Assembly: GCA_024401435.1 (NCBI GenBank)
Contig: JAKSLB010000012.1
Coordinates: 1 to 64,000, forward strand
Direction: 5' to 3'
DNA: 64,000 nt
Origin: Paludibacteraceae bacterium
GTDB lineage: Bacteria > Bacteroidota > Bacteroidia > Bacteroidales > Paludibacteraceae
In this document: positions 39,301 to 46,352 of the stretch, piece by piece
Numbering within the stretch: position 1 is the first letter of the stretch
Layout of the letters: the number at the start of each line of letters is the position of its first letter
The notes under the pieces: model-generated
What the model saw: the letters and a program-made list of their open reading frames with translations, nothing else
Told to the model about the DNA's origin: nothing
Database searches by the model: none
Program-made: the position numbers and the translations under genes

Positions 39301-39741
39301 TTAATATCCCCATTTTTCTTTCCATTTTTGAAAGAATTCTGGGTTGGTGACCTGTAATTCTCCGTTAACACTCATAAATACTTGAGTTGTTTCAGCGGTA
39401 AGGACGACACTCATATCTGATTTCTTATAGATGATATAATCAAAAATCAGTTTGGCAGACCTACAAGGTCTATAGGTCGTTTCTACAATAATAGATTCGC
39501 CAACGGAAATACTTTGCTTAAATTGTAATTTCATGTCAACAACGGGTGCTGTAAAACCATTGTTAAACATGGTAAGGTATTCTAATCCAAATTCCTCGCC
39601 AAAGTTTTCCCTGCCGTCTTCCATATATTTGACATAATTGCCGTGCCATACCACTTTAATGGAGTCCACTTCACAAAATCGAATTTTCACTTCAGTTTTG
39701 TTGGTGAGTTTTTGAGAGGATATGATACTGCTTTGTGTCAT
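39301..39741 (-). CDS. YbgC/4HBT-family acyl thioesterase
   Basis: 146 residues with a 4-hydroxybenzoyl-CoA thioesterase hotdog: FCEVDSIKVVWHGNYVKYME has the catalytic D-x-x-x-V-W-H-x-x-Y pattern, followed by EFGL and the strand VDMKLQFKQSISVGESIIVET. It probably hydrolyses acyl-ACP or acyl-CoA to release or proofread the cluster's acyl chain. It starts 3 bases after the preceding dehydratase gene stops. Confidence 0.87.
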   Translation of the reverse strand: MTQSSIISSQKLTNKTEVKIRFCEVDSIKVVWHGNYVKYMEDGRENFGEEFGLEYLTMFNNGFTAPVVDMKLQFKQSISVGESIIVETTYRPCRSAKLIFDYIIYKKSDMSVVLTAETTQVFMSVNGELQVTNPEFFQKWKEKWGY

Positions 39742-39744
39742 GCT

Positions 39745-40182
39745 TTATTCTTTGATAAAGATTTTCATCTGACAGGTGGCAATTGTCTCTTCTCCGACTT
39801 TTGCTTCTGTTTTGATGAGGGAAACATTTAGTATTTCAGATACCGTCTTTATGTGAGTTAAAACTCGTTCTCCAACTTTTGGACGACGTATCAGTTTGAA
39901 TTTTTTGATTTCACCGATATATCCGATTGGTGGGTTCTCTGCGTTCTTTAATTTCTCTTTGTAACCAGCGAAAGCAGAAGCTGATTGAGCAATGTGCTCA
40001 ATCAGCCCTGGTTCTAAAAGTTCTCCGTTTTCGCAGAAAAGGTTATCTGACTTAATTAATAAGCCAGTGTTGCACTCTACCTCGTCGGCATCATAAAAGG
40101 TGTCGACCATCATGATAGGCGCTCTTTGTGGAATAAGTTCCTTTATGCCTTCTCCTTCGAAAAGAGGTGTTTTATTACTCAT
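39745..40182 (-). CDS. Hotdog-fold beta-hydroxyacyl-ACP dehydratase-like protein (ApeP-type)
   Basis: 145 residues. The N-terminal KELIPQRAPIMMVDTFYDAD matches the opening of dehydratases annotated in aryl-polyene and fatty-acid clusters (the 'PQR-PFLMVD' motif), and EPGLIEHIAQSASAFAGY forms the central helix with the acidic and polar active-site residues. It is longer than the other hotdog gene of the cluster and not close to it in sequence. It lies 6 bases after the ACP gene. Confidence 0.83.
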   Translation of the reverse strand: MSNKTPLFEGEGIKELIPQRAPIMMVDTFYDADEVECNTGLLIKSDNLFCENGELLEPGLIEHIAQSASAFAGYKEKLKNAENPPIGYIGEIKKFKLIRRPKVGERVLTHIKTVSEILNVSLIKTEAKVGEETIATCQMKIFIKE

Positions 40183-40188
40183 AAAAAT

Positions 40189-40443
40189 TTATTTTTCTAT
40201 TCTTTCATACAAATAATCGTAGAGTTCCGTGAATTTTTTGATGTGTAGCATTTCCGGACCACTAATTTTAACTTTGTATGTGTTTTCAATAACAGCAACT
40301 AAATCAATCAAACTTAGACTATCAAGGGCAAGAGTCATTTTGATAGAACCTTCTGGTTGTATTGTCGAAACTTCTACTTCGAATTCTTCTGCTAAAAGTT
40401 CGTTAAGTTCGTTAATAAATTGTTGTTTCTCCATAGCTTGCAT
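40189..40443 (-). CDS. Acyl carrier protein
   Basis: 84 residues from the ATG at 40443; an internal ATG at 40434 (MEKQQF) is an alternative start. Four-helix ACP with the phosphopantetheine serine at Ser42 in LALDSLSLIDLVA. It differs from the house-keeping ACP by the DSLSLID motif, so it is a dedicated carrier for this cluster. It lies between the ketosynthase (6 bases) and the dehydratase (6 bases). Confidence 0.92.
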   Translation of the reverse strand: MQAMEKQQFINELNELLAEEFEVEVSTIQPEGSIKMTLALDSLSLIDLVAVIENTYKVKISGPEMLHIKKFTELYDYLYERIEK

Positions 40444-40449
40444 GGGTTT

Positions 40450-41676
40450 TTATTTAACAAATTTTTTAACGATAAGGGTAGAGTTGGTTCCTCCGAATCC
40501 AAATGAGTTGGACAAGAATGTATCGAAACTCTTCTCTATACGTTTGTTTGGAATATTCAATTTGGCAGAGTCTTCATCAGGATTTTCAAAGTTGATGTTT
40601 GGTGCGATGAAATTATTTTGCATCATCAACATTGAATAAACTACTTCACTTGCGCCTGCCATCCACATTTCATGACCAGTCATTGCTTTTGTAGAAGTCA
40701 CTTCTGGTCTGTGATCACCAAATACATTGAAGATAGCTTTCGCCTCTTGACGGTCTCCTACAGGAGTGGAAGTTGCGTGAGCATTTAAGTATCCGATTGT
40801 ACGAATGTCGATTCCTGCTTCACGGATTGCCATTTGCAATGAACGACTTGGTCCGTCAACATTAGGTTGTGACATGTGATCACCATTGGAAGAAAATCCG
40901 TAACCGATTACTTCAGCTAAGATTGGTGCACCACGTTTAACAGCATGTTCGTAGCTCTCAATAATTACTGTAGCGGCACCTCCACCAGGAACAAGACCAT
41001 CACGGTCGCGGTCGAATGGACGAGATGCTTTAGTTGGATCACTTTCTCTGGTAGAGAATGCACTGATACCATCGAAACTTCCTATTGAAAATGGATTCAC
41101 TTCTTGAGCTCCACCACAAACGATACAATCTTGCAATCCCCATTTGATAAGTAATGATCCTAATCCAATGGCGTGTGAACTACTTGCACATGCACCAGAA
41201 ACAGTTAGATTGATACCTCTTAATTTGAAGATACAGCCTAAGTTCATTGTTACTGTAGAGTTCATAGATTGGAAGATTGCTCCAGAACCTACTAGTGTGG
41301 TATCTTTCTTTTCACGCATTGTATCAACACTTTTTACAACTGCGTCTGCTGTACTATCATTACCATAGAGTAAACCAACTTCGTTTTGCTCTAAATAATC
41401 CATGTCGATATTGGCATTTTTCAATGCTTCACATGTGGCAACGTATGCATATTTTGCTTCTTCTGGCATATATACTCGTTGACTTCTGCTGAGTTGACCT
41501 TTTAATTCTGGAATTTCCAATTTTGCTGTTAGCGCGGATCTGAATCCCATCTCTTTACGTGCAGGATCAAAGATGATTCCTGACTTACCATTGTATAAAG
41601 ATTCTTTAACCTCATCTAATGTTTTTCCCAAACATGAGTATATACCCATACCGGTAATCACAACTCGTCTGTTCAT
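40450..41676 (-). CDS. Beta-ketoacyl-ACP synthase (FabF-like)
   Basis: 408 residues. A thiolase-fold ketosynthase with the Cys163 nucleophile in VSGACASSSHAIG and two His in LNAHATSTPVGD and KAMTGHEMWMAGA, the complete Cys-His-His triad of elongating enzymes. It is closer to the FabF/FabB-like enzymes of aryl-polyene and flexirubin clusters than to house-keeping FabF (judged from NDSTADAVVKSVDTMREKKD; not tested). It is first gene of the cluster, with a -7 box about 100 bases upstream. Confidence 0.92.
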   Translation of the reverse strand: MNRRVVITGMGIYSCLGKTLDEVKESLYNGKSGIIFDPARKEMGFRSALTAKLEIPELKGQLSRSQRVYMPEEAKYAYVATCEALKNANIDMDYLEQNEVGLLYGNDSTADAVVKSVDTMREKKDTTLVGSGAIFQSMNSTVTMNLGCIFKLRGINLTVSGACASSSHAIGLGSLLIKWGLQDCIVCGGAQEVNPFSIGSFDGISAFSTRESDPTKASRPFDRDRDGLVPGGGAATVIIESYEHAVKRGAPILAEVIGYGFSSNGDHMSQPNVDGPSRSLQMAIREAGIDIRTIGYLNAHATSTPVGDRQEAKAIFNVFGDHRPEVTSTKAMTGHEMWMAGASEVVYSMLMMQNNFIAPNINFENPDEDSAKLNIPNKRIEKSFDTFLSNSFGFGGTNSTLIVKKFVK

Positions 41677-41775
41677 GTCTTAACGAATTTATTTAATGTT
41701 ATTAATTTTTATTATCAAAACTATTTTGCCAAAATACATCTATTCATATAAATGATGTATACAATTTATGGTCGG

Positions 41776-41783
41776 CAAAGATA
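41776..41783 (-). promoter_or_regulatory. -7 promoter box of the ketosynthase-ACP cluster
   Basis: TATCTTTG followed by CC on the minus strand with TTTTGC about 20 bases upstream as a possible -33 element. It would drive all seven genes down to 34376. Confidence 0.6.
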
Positions 41784-41856
41784 GTAAAAAAATCAGTTTC
41801 AAGCAAAATAAAAATTTATTGCAGCTTGATTGCTTGTCTTTATGGAAATAATCAAA

Positions 41857-41864
41857 TATATTTG
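41857..41864 (+). promoter_or_regulatory. -7 promoter box of the esterase gene
   Basis: TATATTTG on the plus strand with TTG about 20 bases upstream, 87 bases before the start at 41952. Confidence 0.5.
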
Positions 41865-41951
41865 TCCTTGTATTTATCCTTATATTTTAAGGTGTGGTAT
41901 GAATCCATTTGAAAACTAGACGAAGATTCTTTGATGTCTTTGTCACAATAA

Positions 41952-42758
41952 ATGAATGAAATGAATATTATAAAGAAACTATTTTTCTCTTTTGCCCTTC
42001 TTTTAATAATACCTAATATATATGCACAAAGTACGCAAAAGAAATATGCTCCAGATCAGTATTATGGTAGAGAGTATCGTTTTGATGGTGATACTATTCG
42101 TTATCGCGTGTTGTACCCAGCAGGATATGATGCAGGATTGAAATTTCCTTTGTTCATCTTTTTGCATGGTGAAAATGAAAGGGGTAGGGATAATATCATG
42201 CAATTGAAAACGGGTGGCTTTTTGTATAAGGAACAAACAATACGCGATTATTATCCAGCAATCGTTCTTCTTCCACAATGCCCTGAAGATGATGCATGGG
42301 TTGATTATAATGTGTTGAGTGACGGTGAAATAGAAATTCCAGATAATCCAGAACCAACTAAAACATTCCGTATGTTGACGAAGTTGATTGAGCATTATTT
42401 GAAATTACCTTATGTGGATAAAACTCAGGTTTATATTGTGGGTATGTCAATGGGTGGCTTCGGCGCATTGGAAATGGTCGCTACCAATTCTAAACTATTT
42501 ACTGCTGCAGTTGCTATGGGTGGGGCTATTCAGCCAGAAAGATTGAAAAAACTGAAGAAATTTCCTGTTCGACTTTTCCATGGACAAGATGATAAAGTTG
42601 TACCTATCACATATGTTCGTGATGTTTATTATCAATTAAAATCAAATGGATGTCCTGCTGATTTGGTGGAATATCCTGGTACTGATCATGACTCTTGGAC
42701 ATTGGCATTGTCTTCTTCCGATTTTATGGAGTGGATATTTGATAAAAAGAAAAAATAA
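41952..42758 (+). CDS. Secreted alpha/beta-hydrolase (esterase / PHB-depolymerase-like)
   Basis: 268 residues. Signal peptide about 1-25 (FALLLIIPNIYAQS). Catalytic elements: oxyanion region FIFLHGENERG, nucleophile Ser in VGMSMGGFGA (about 167), Asp in HGQDDKVVP (about 215) and His in PGTDHDSW (about 248). This is the layout of Bacteroidales carboxyl esterases that remove acyl groups from plant polysaccharides, although a phospholipase-like role is possible. An alternative start is at 41961. It is monocistronic. Confidence 0.85.
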   Translation: MNEMNIIKKLFFSFALLLIIPNIYAQSTQKKYAPDQYYGREYRFDGDTIRYRVLYPAGYDAGLKFPLFIFLHGENERGRDNIMQLKTGGFLYKEQTIRDYYPAIVLLPQCPEDDAWVDYNVLSDGEIEIPDNPEPTKTFRMLTKLIEHYLKLPYVDKTQVYIVGMSMGGFGALEMVATNSKLFTAAVAMGGAIQPERLKKLKKFPVRLFHGQDDKVVPITYVRDVYYQLKSNGCPADLVEYPGTDHDSWTLALSSSDFMEWIFDKKKK

Positions 42759-42897
42759 TCTTGTCTTTGTACGAAATGTAGTTCTCTTGTCGCTGTTGCT
42801 TAATAGATAATTTTTTGATTTGTAATTGTTTAAATGCAATTATAAATTTTGTGATAAAAAAAATGTGCGAATTATTGTTAGATTGAAAATAATAACG

Positions 42898-42905
42898 TAC
42901 CTTTG
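42898..42905 (+). promoter_or_regulatory. -7 promoter box of the tRNA-Asp pair
   Basis: TACCTTTG followed by CA with GATTGA about 16 bases upstream, 48 bases before the first tRNA. Confidence 0.65.
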
Positions 42906-42953
42906 CATCGCAATTCAAAAGAGGATTGCTTGAGTTGAAAGATAAAGTTTTTT

Positions 42954-43027
42954 GGTGTGTTAGTTCAGCTGGTTAGAATACATGCCTGTCACGCATGGGG
43001 TCAGGGGTTCGAGTCCCCTACACACCG
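42954..43027 (+). tRNA. tRNA-Asp (anticodon GTC), copy 1
   Basis: 74 bases: acceptor GGTGTGT/ACACACC, D-arm TAGTTCAGCTGGTTAGAATA, anticodon loop CTGTCAC, and T-arm GGGTTCGAGTCCC. CCA is not encoded. It is identical to the next tRNA. Confidence 0.96.
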
Positions 43028-43062
43028 CCTAAAACTTTTCGATAACTCTCTATGATATTTTT

Positions 43063-43136
43063 GGTGTGTTAGTTCAGCTGGTTAGAATACATGCCTGTCA
43101 CGCATGGGGTCAGGGGTTCGAGTCCCCTACACACCG
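43063..43136 (+). tRNA. tRNA-Asp (anticodon GTC), copy 2
   Basis: 74 bases, base-for-base identical to copy 1 and 35 bases after it. The identity includes a few flanking bases (TTTGGTG at the start and CCGC at the end), so the pair arose by tandem duplication. Confidence 0.96.
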
Positions 43137-43145
43137 CAAAATTTT

Positions 43146-43173
43146 AAGACGTGTTTTTCACGTCTTTTTTTGT
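43146..43173 (+). terminator. Terminator of the tRNA-Asp pair
   Basis: AAGACGTG with CACGTCTT around five T, followed by a T run. Confidence 0.8.
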
Positions 43174-43304
43174 TTGTAGACGTATACACAATTGTCAGAT
43201 GTTTTGTGTTGAAACAATTGAATAAGTTGGAAAAGTAATCGTGAATCGCTGTTTTTAGTTTTTCCCTTTTTTGGAAAATTTACATTATAAAAACAAAAGT
43301 GTAT

Positions 43305-43312
43305 TACATTTG
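43305..43312 (+). promoter_or_regulatory. -7 promoter box of the sigma-like gene
   Basis: TACATTTG on the plus strand, 91 bases before the ATG at 43404. Confidence 0.55.
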
Positions 43313-43403
43313 TAACGAGTTTTTCTTATTTGAATTCTCCCGTTTTTTGATATGTTAATAACTATTTCTTTGTGTCTTATCAAAAAAGTGCAATTTTTGA
43401 AAA

Positions 43404-44003
43404 ATGAATAACAATATGATGACGCCAGAACAAATTATGCATGATACCGATGATGGAAGAGTTTACACGGCTATCTTCGAAACCTTTAGGTGGCAGATGG
43501 ATCGAGTCCTTGATGACTATAAAGTGCCTTCTGAAGACCATTACGATCAATTAATGGATTTTTACTTTTTCCTTCGGGATAATAAGAATGGTCCCTTCTA
43601 TTCTTATCTAACTATTAAAGCCGAACATAAGGAAGCTTCGAGGGCGCAATGGTTAAGAACTGTGTTGCGAAATTACTTGAATCGTAAACAAATCAAGGAA
43701 CTTATGGAGATCCAAGTGCCGTTGGATGAAGAGATGGAGATGATGGGCGAGGAAGATCCTGTTTTCGTCGTTCACGATGTAAGAATGGCGGTTGATGTCC
43801 TTGATAGGGTAAACAAAACATTCTCGGCACCGGAACGGGTGGTGTTTTTCTATGACCTTGAAGCTGTATGTGATGATTCTGAATTTCCGACTGAAAGGGC
43901 TATGAAATTGCTTAGTTGCACAGAAGGAAACCTTCGTGTGATGAAACATCGTGTGAAGAAAAAGGTTCGTGGAATTGTAAAGGAGATGGAGGAAAAATTA
44001 TGA
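43404..44003 (+). CDS. Divergent sigma-70/ECF-like protein
   Basis: 199 residues. The C-terminal part (about 130-195) has a region-4-like helix-turn-helix: FSAPERVVFFYDLEAVCDDS and FPTERAMKLLSCTEGNLRVMKHRVKKKVR. The N-terminal part (about 15-95) is helical and could be region 2, but the usual DxxQE or Trp-rich core is not clear. It is thus a candidate alternative sigma factor or a sigma-derived regulator. Its stop codon overlaps the start of the next gene (ATGA), which suggests a coupled partner such as an anti-sigma or accessory factor. No target promoter was identified. Confidence 0.65.
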   Translation: MNNNMMTPEQIMHDTDDGRVYTAIFETFRWQMDRVLDDYKVPSEDHYDQLMDFYFFLRDNKNGPFYSYLTIKAEHKEASRAQWLRTVLRNYLNRKQIKELMEIQVPLDEEMEMMGEEDPVFVVHDVRMAVDVLDRVNKTFSAPERVVFFYDLEAVCDDSEFPTERAMKLLSCTEGNLRVMKHRVKKKVRGIVKEMEEKL

Positions 44004-44329
44004 ATATGTGGTTAGTAATGGAGCACTTTGTCTATTTCGATGCAACCATAGAGGAGAAAAAAACATTATATGATTGGGTTCAGAAAGACTATGTTATGTT
44101 GATTGATCTAATTTATATTATGCGCAAGCGTGCTGAAGAGGAAGTGATGGGTGATTGTGAAGCTCTGGCTAAATATATGGAGGAACATCCTGAAGAGGAA
44201 ACTGTCGAGGTGGGCTATATGGAGCGAGATCCAAATGGAAGTTATGGAAAACTCAGGGGCATATTTGATGATGAACGGAAGTTGGCAAAGTTTGTGAAGA
44301 ATTTTAACAAATATTTGAGTACGGATTAA
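44000..44329 (+). CDS. Small acidic protein translationally coupled to the sigma-like gene
   Basis: 109 residues from the ATG at 44000, which overlaps the previous stop by four bases. A longer frame from 43916 lies inside the sigma-like gene and is not needed. It is rich in Glu and aromatic residues (MNMWLVMEHFVYFDATIEEKK, RKRAEEEVMGDCEALAKYME) and has no membrane segment, so it is not a classical membrane anti-sigma factor. I do not recognise it. Coupling suggests equal production and perhaps direct binding to the sigma-like protein. Confidence 0.7.
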   Translation: MNMWLVMEHFVYFDATIEEKKTLYDWVQKDYVMLIDLIYIMRKRAEEEVMGDCEALAKYMEEHPEEETVEVGYMERDPNGSYGKLRGIFDDERKLAKFVKNFNKYLSTD

Positions 44330-44352
44330 GTTTTTGTGCTCAGTTTAAAAAG

Positions 44353-44386
44353 ATTCGCCATTTATCGTAAAAGGTAGGTGGCGAAT
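44353..44386 (+). terminator. Terminator after the coupled gene pair
   Basis: ATTCGCCA pairs with TGGCGAAT around an 18-base loop, followed by ATTTTTTTT; about 25 bases past the stop at 44329. Confidence 0.75.
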
Positions 44387-44458
44387 ATTTTTTTTCAACA
44401 GTTATGTAACAAATCACATATTCATGTCTCTATAAGGTGGAATTAATAAAACAAAATT

Positions 44459-44899
44459 ATGGAGAAACAGAATATGTTAAAAACAGGATTGGGAATGACA
44501 GGTCCTACCTATATGCATCAGTATGTGGTAGGTCGTATTTTCAAAAATTTCGTGATGAAATATGACGGAGATCATATTTTGATGGGTGTGGCTGTAAATG
44601 ATAAACCTGAAATTATTCCAGATTTGTCTATATGGAAGGTGCCTGTGTGTGTTAATTCAGATCCTAAAGATCCGATAATAACCATTGAAGTGACACATAC
44701 CTTACGAAATGATAAGTATTCGGAGAAAAATATCCGAAGAACGTTTGATTTGATTCCATCGCTTCAAGAAGCATTTATATACAACTATTCGAAACAAATT
44801 TGGGTGAGATATCGAGTAGAGAATGTCAAAGTAGTAAAGGAGGAGAATAAAGATTTTTCACATCTCCTTTCGTGTCATTTTTCGATACTATTGAAGTAA
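44459..44899 (+). CDS. Uma2-like (PD-(D/E)xK fold) protein
   Basis: 146 residues. The centre has IIPDLSIWKVP and then IITIEVTHTLRNDKYSEKNI, matching the Asp and Glu strands of Uma2/DUF820 proteins, followed by the helix where EAFIYNYSKQIWVRY fits their 'EYWLVD' strand. The residue after the second acid is Thr, not the usual Ser or Lys, so nuclease activity is doubtful. Uma2 proteins are widespread and of unknown role. It is a single gene, with no obvious promoter box. Confidence 0.65.
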   Translation: MEKQNMLKTGLGMTGPTYMHQYVVGRIFKNFVMKYDGDHILMGVAVNDKPEIIPDLSIWKVPVCVNSDPKDPIITIEVTHTLRNDKYSEKNIRRTFDLIPSLQEAFIYNYSKQIWVRYRVENVKVVKEENKDFSHLLSCHFSILLK

Positions 44900-44974
44900 A
44901 ATAAAATTAAATTTTTGTAACAAAATGAGTTTTTATGACTCTATAAAGTAATAACATAATATATTATAACGAGT

Positions 44975-45937
44975 ATGAAATACAGATTAGTAATTTTTAT
45001 CAGTGCATTGTTGTCAATGTTGATGATGACGGTGTTTAGTTCGTGTGAAAAGGAAGAAGACGAATCGGAAAAAGACGAATCGTATGAGATTCAAGTTGCA
45101 GTAGAGAATTATCGAAACGAAGTTGTTTATTTGTATATAAATGGCAATTTCAAGGACATGATTTCTGCTGGGAAAATTTGGAATTGGTTGTATAAAACAT
45201 CTGATGGTAATCCTGTGACTTTTGAGGTTCGAAAAAATAATGGTCAAGTTTTAGATTCAAAAATAGTTGGAAAGGGCAATTCATATTATGTTGTGATAAA
45301 TCCAGAAAATTCCAATCAGAATTCTGATGGTTCGGAAACTTCAGACACAAGGGATGTGTGGACATTCCCAATTGAGATTGTAAACAATAGTTCTACACCT
45401 ATCCGTGTTTTTGTGAATGGACGAGAAGAGAAGATTATAACAGAAGGTTATCGTTGGACTGCAACTCATTCAGTCGTTAATCAAAGTAGTGTTACAATTC
45501 AAGTTGAGACTTCCGAAGGTAAGGTCTTGGATTCAAAAATAGTTTCAAGGGGAGATTCTTATGTAAAGACATTCAATGATCCTACGTTTACTATCACCAA
45601 GATTACTTTGACAAAATGGAATTCTGGAAACTGGCTTGATAAGCCAGATCCGTGGTTTGAAGTGCTGGTTAATGGTACGTCTGTGGGTAGAACAAATTAT
45701 CTTTCAGATCGTACAGATGGTGAAGTTTGTACATGGTCTAATTTGAATATTCAAATAAATAAAATCTACTCTAAGGTGACTCTTGACTTGTACGATTACA
45801 ATATTGGATATTCATCGGTTGGTTCTTCTTATATTGGAGGTGTCGTGTCTGGTGATTTTAGTTCGTATTGGGGCAAAACATCATTTGAATGGTCGACAAC
45901 AGAAATGGCATTTACAATTTACGGAACGTGGAATTAA
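44975..45937 (+). CDS. Predicted lipoprotein with two internal repeats
   Basis: 320 residues. The signal ends in VFSSC (Cys24), followed by an acidic KEEDESEKDES stretch. Two related beta units follow (about 38-115 and 130-195), each with the pattern VYLYINGNFKDMISAG / RVFVNGREEKIITEG, then a Trp or Tyr, FEV or IQV, VLDSKIV and GDSY. The C-terminal part (about 200-320) is another beta domain ending FTIYGTWN. It is probably a surface-attached beta-sandwich protein. Function unknown. Confidence 0.75.
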   Translation: MKYRLVIFISALLSMLMMTVFSSCEKEEDESEKDESYEIQVAVENYRNEVVYLYINGNFKDMISAGKIWNWLYKTSDGNPVTFEVRKNNGQVLDSKIVGKGNSYYVVINPENSNQNSDGSETSDTRDVWTFPIEIVNNSSTPIRVFVNGREEKIITEGYRWTATHSVVNQSSVTIQVETSEGKVLDSKIVSRGDSYVKTFNDPTFTITKITLTKWNSGNWLDKPDPWFEVLVNGTSVGRTNYLSDRTDGEVCTWSNLNIQINKIYSKVTLDLYDYNIGYSSVGSSYIGGVVSGDFSSYWGKTSFEWSTTEMAFTIYGTWN

Positions 45938-45956
45938 CTTGAACTTTATATGTTTT

Positions 45957-45991
45957 GATTAGAGGTGTGTCCATTCGACACACCTCTAATC
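45957..45991 (+). terminator. Perfect 15-bp hairpin after the lipoprotein gene
   Basis: GATTAGAGGTGTGTC and its exact complement around CATTC. There is no T run on the plus side, so it may be a weak terminator or an mRNA end protector. Confidence 0.55.
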
Positions 45992-46098
45992 AGGAAAAAT
46001 ATTCTGACATACACAGTTTTGTAATGGGAAAATACATCTAAAAAGTTGTTGTTGATATTTATTAAAAAAAGTGAATGGTAAATAATTGTAAAATTTGC

Positions 46099-46106
46099 TA
46101 AATTTG
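46099..46106 (+). promoter_or_regulatory. -7 promoter box of the peptide / variable lipoprotein unit
   Basis: TAAATTTG followed by CA. Transcription would start at about 46113, directly at a 5' hairpin. Confidence 0.7.
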
Positions 46107-46112
46107 CATATC

Positions 46113-46200
46113 GCCCTATATGTTATAGGGTGTCTATGGCTCTCGTTTAACGGGTTCGGACGGAGAAATGGAAATTTACAGAACCCTTCATGAAAACGTT
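46113..46200 (+). promoter_or_regulatory. Structured 5' leader
   Basis: A 7-bp hairpin CCCTATA-TGT-TATAGGG (46114-46130) sits at the expected first bases of the transcript. It is followed by the small palindrome CGTTTAACG (46144-46152) and a GGGTTC (46152-46157) to GAACCC (46181-46186) pairing that encloses CGGACGGAG. It is compact and lies right before the small peptide gene. I cannot match it to a known riboswitch class. Confidence 0.5.
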
Positions 46201-46205
46201 TTAAC

Positions 46206-46337
46206 ATGCAAACGAAATTAAACTGGGAAAGTCCAGAAATGGTACTTATTGAAATGACTGAAAATGATGTGATTGCCACATCCGGTGAGTTTGGAACTGA
46301 AGGATTGCCTCCTGTCTATAATGGTGGAGAGTTTTAA
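46206..46337 (+). CDS. Small peptide of 43 residues upstream of the variable lipoprotein
   Basis: The ORF starts MQTKLNWESPEMVLIEMTEN and continues DVIATSGEFGTEGLPPVYNGGEF. It has the pattern seen in many short gut-bacterial ORFs: an N-terminal basic or aromatic part, 'SPEM-LIEM', then 'DVI-TSG' and a Gly-rich end. That family is known to me only from recurring sightings and has no assigned function. It has no signal peptide. It ends 15 bases before the next ATG and shares its promoter and leader. It could be a secreted or processed peptide, a leader peptide, or a short structural protein. Confidence 0.65.
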   Translation: MQTKLNWESPEMVLIEMTENDVIATSGEFGTEGLPPVYNGGEF

Positions 46338-46340
46338 AAA

Positions 46341-46348
46341 AAGGAGGT
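46341..46348 (+). promoter_or_regulatory. Strong Shine-Dalgarno sequence deciding the lipoprotein start
   Basis: AAGGAGGT lies 4 bases before the ATG at 46353. Such full matches are rare in this window, and it favours ATG 46353 over the GTG at 46347. Confidence 0.7.
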
Positions 46349-46352
46349 GAAG

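Noticed and set aside
43916-43999. Longer start for the protein coupled to the sigma-like gene
   Set aside because: The extra residues lie inside the upstream gene in another frame. The ATGA overlap at 44000 is the natural start.
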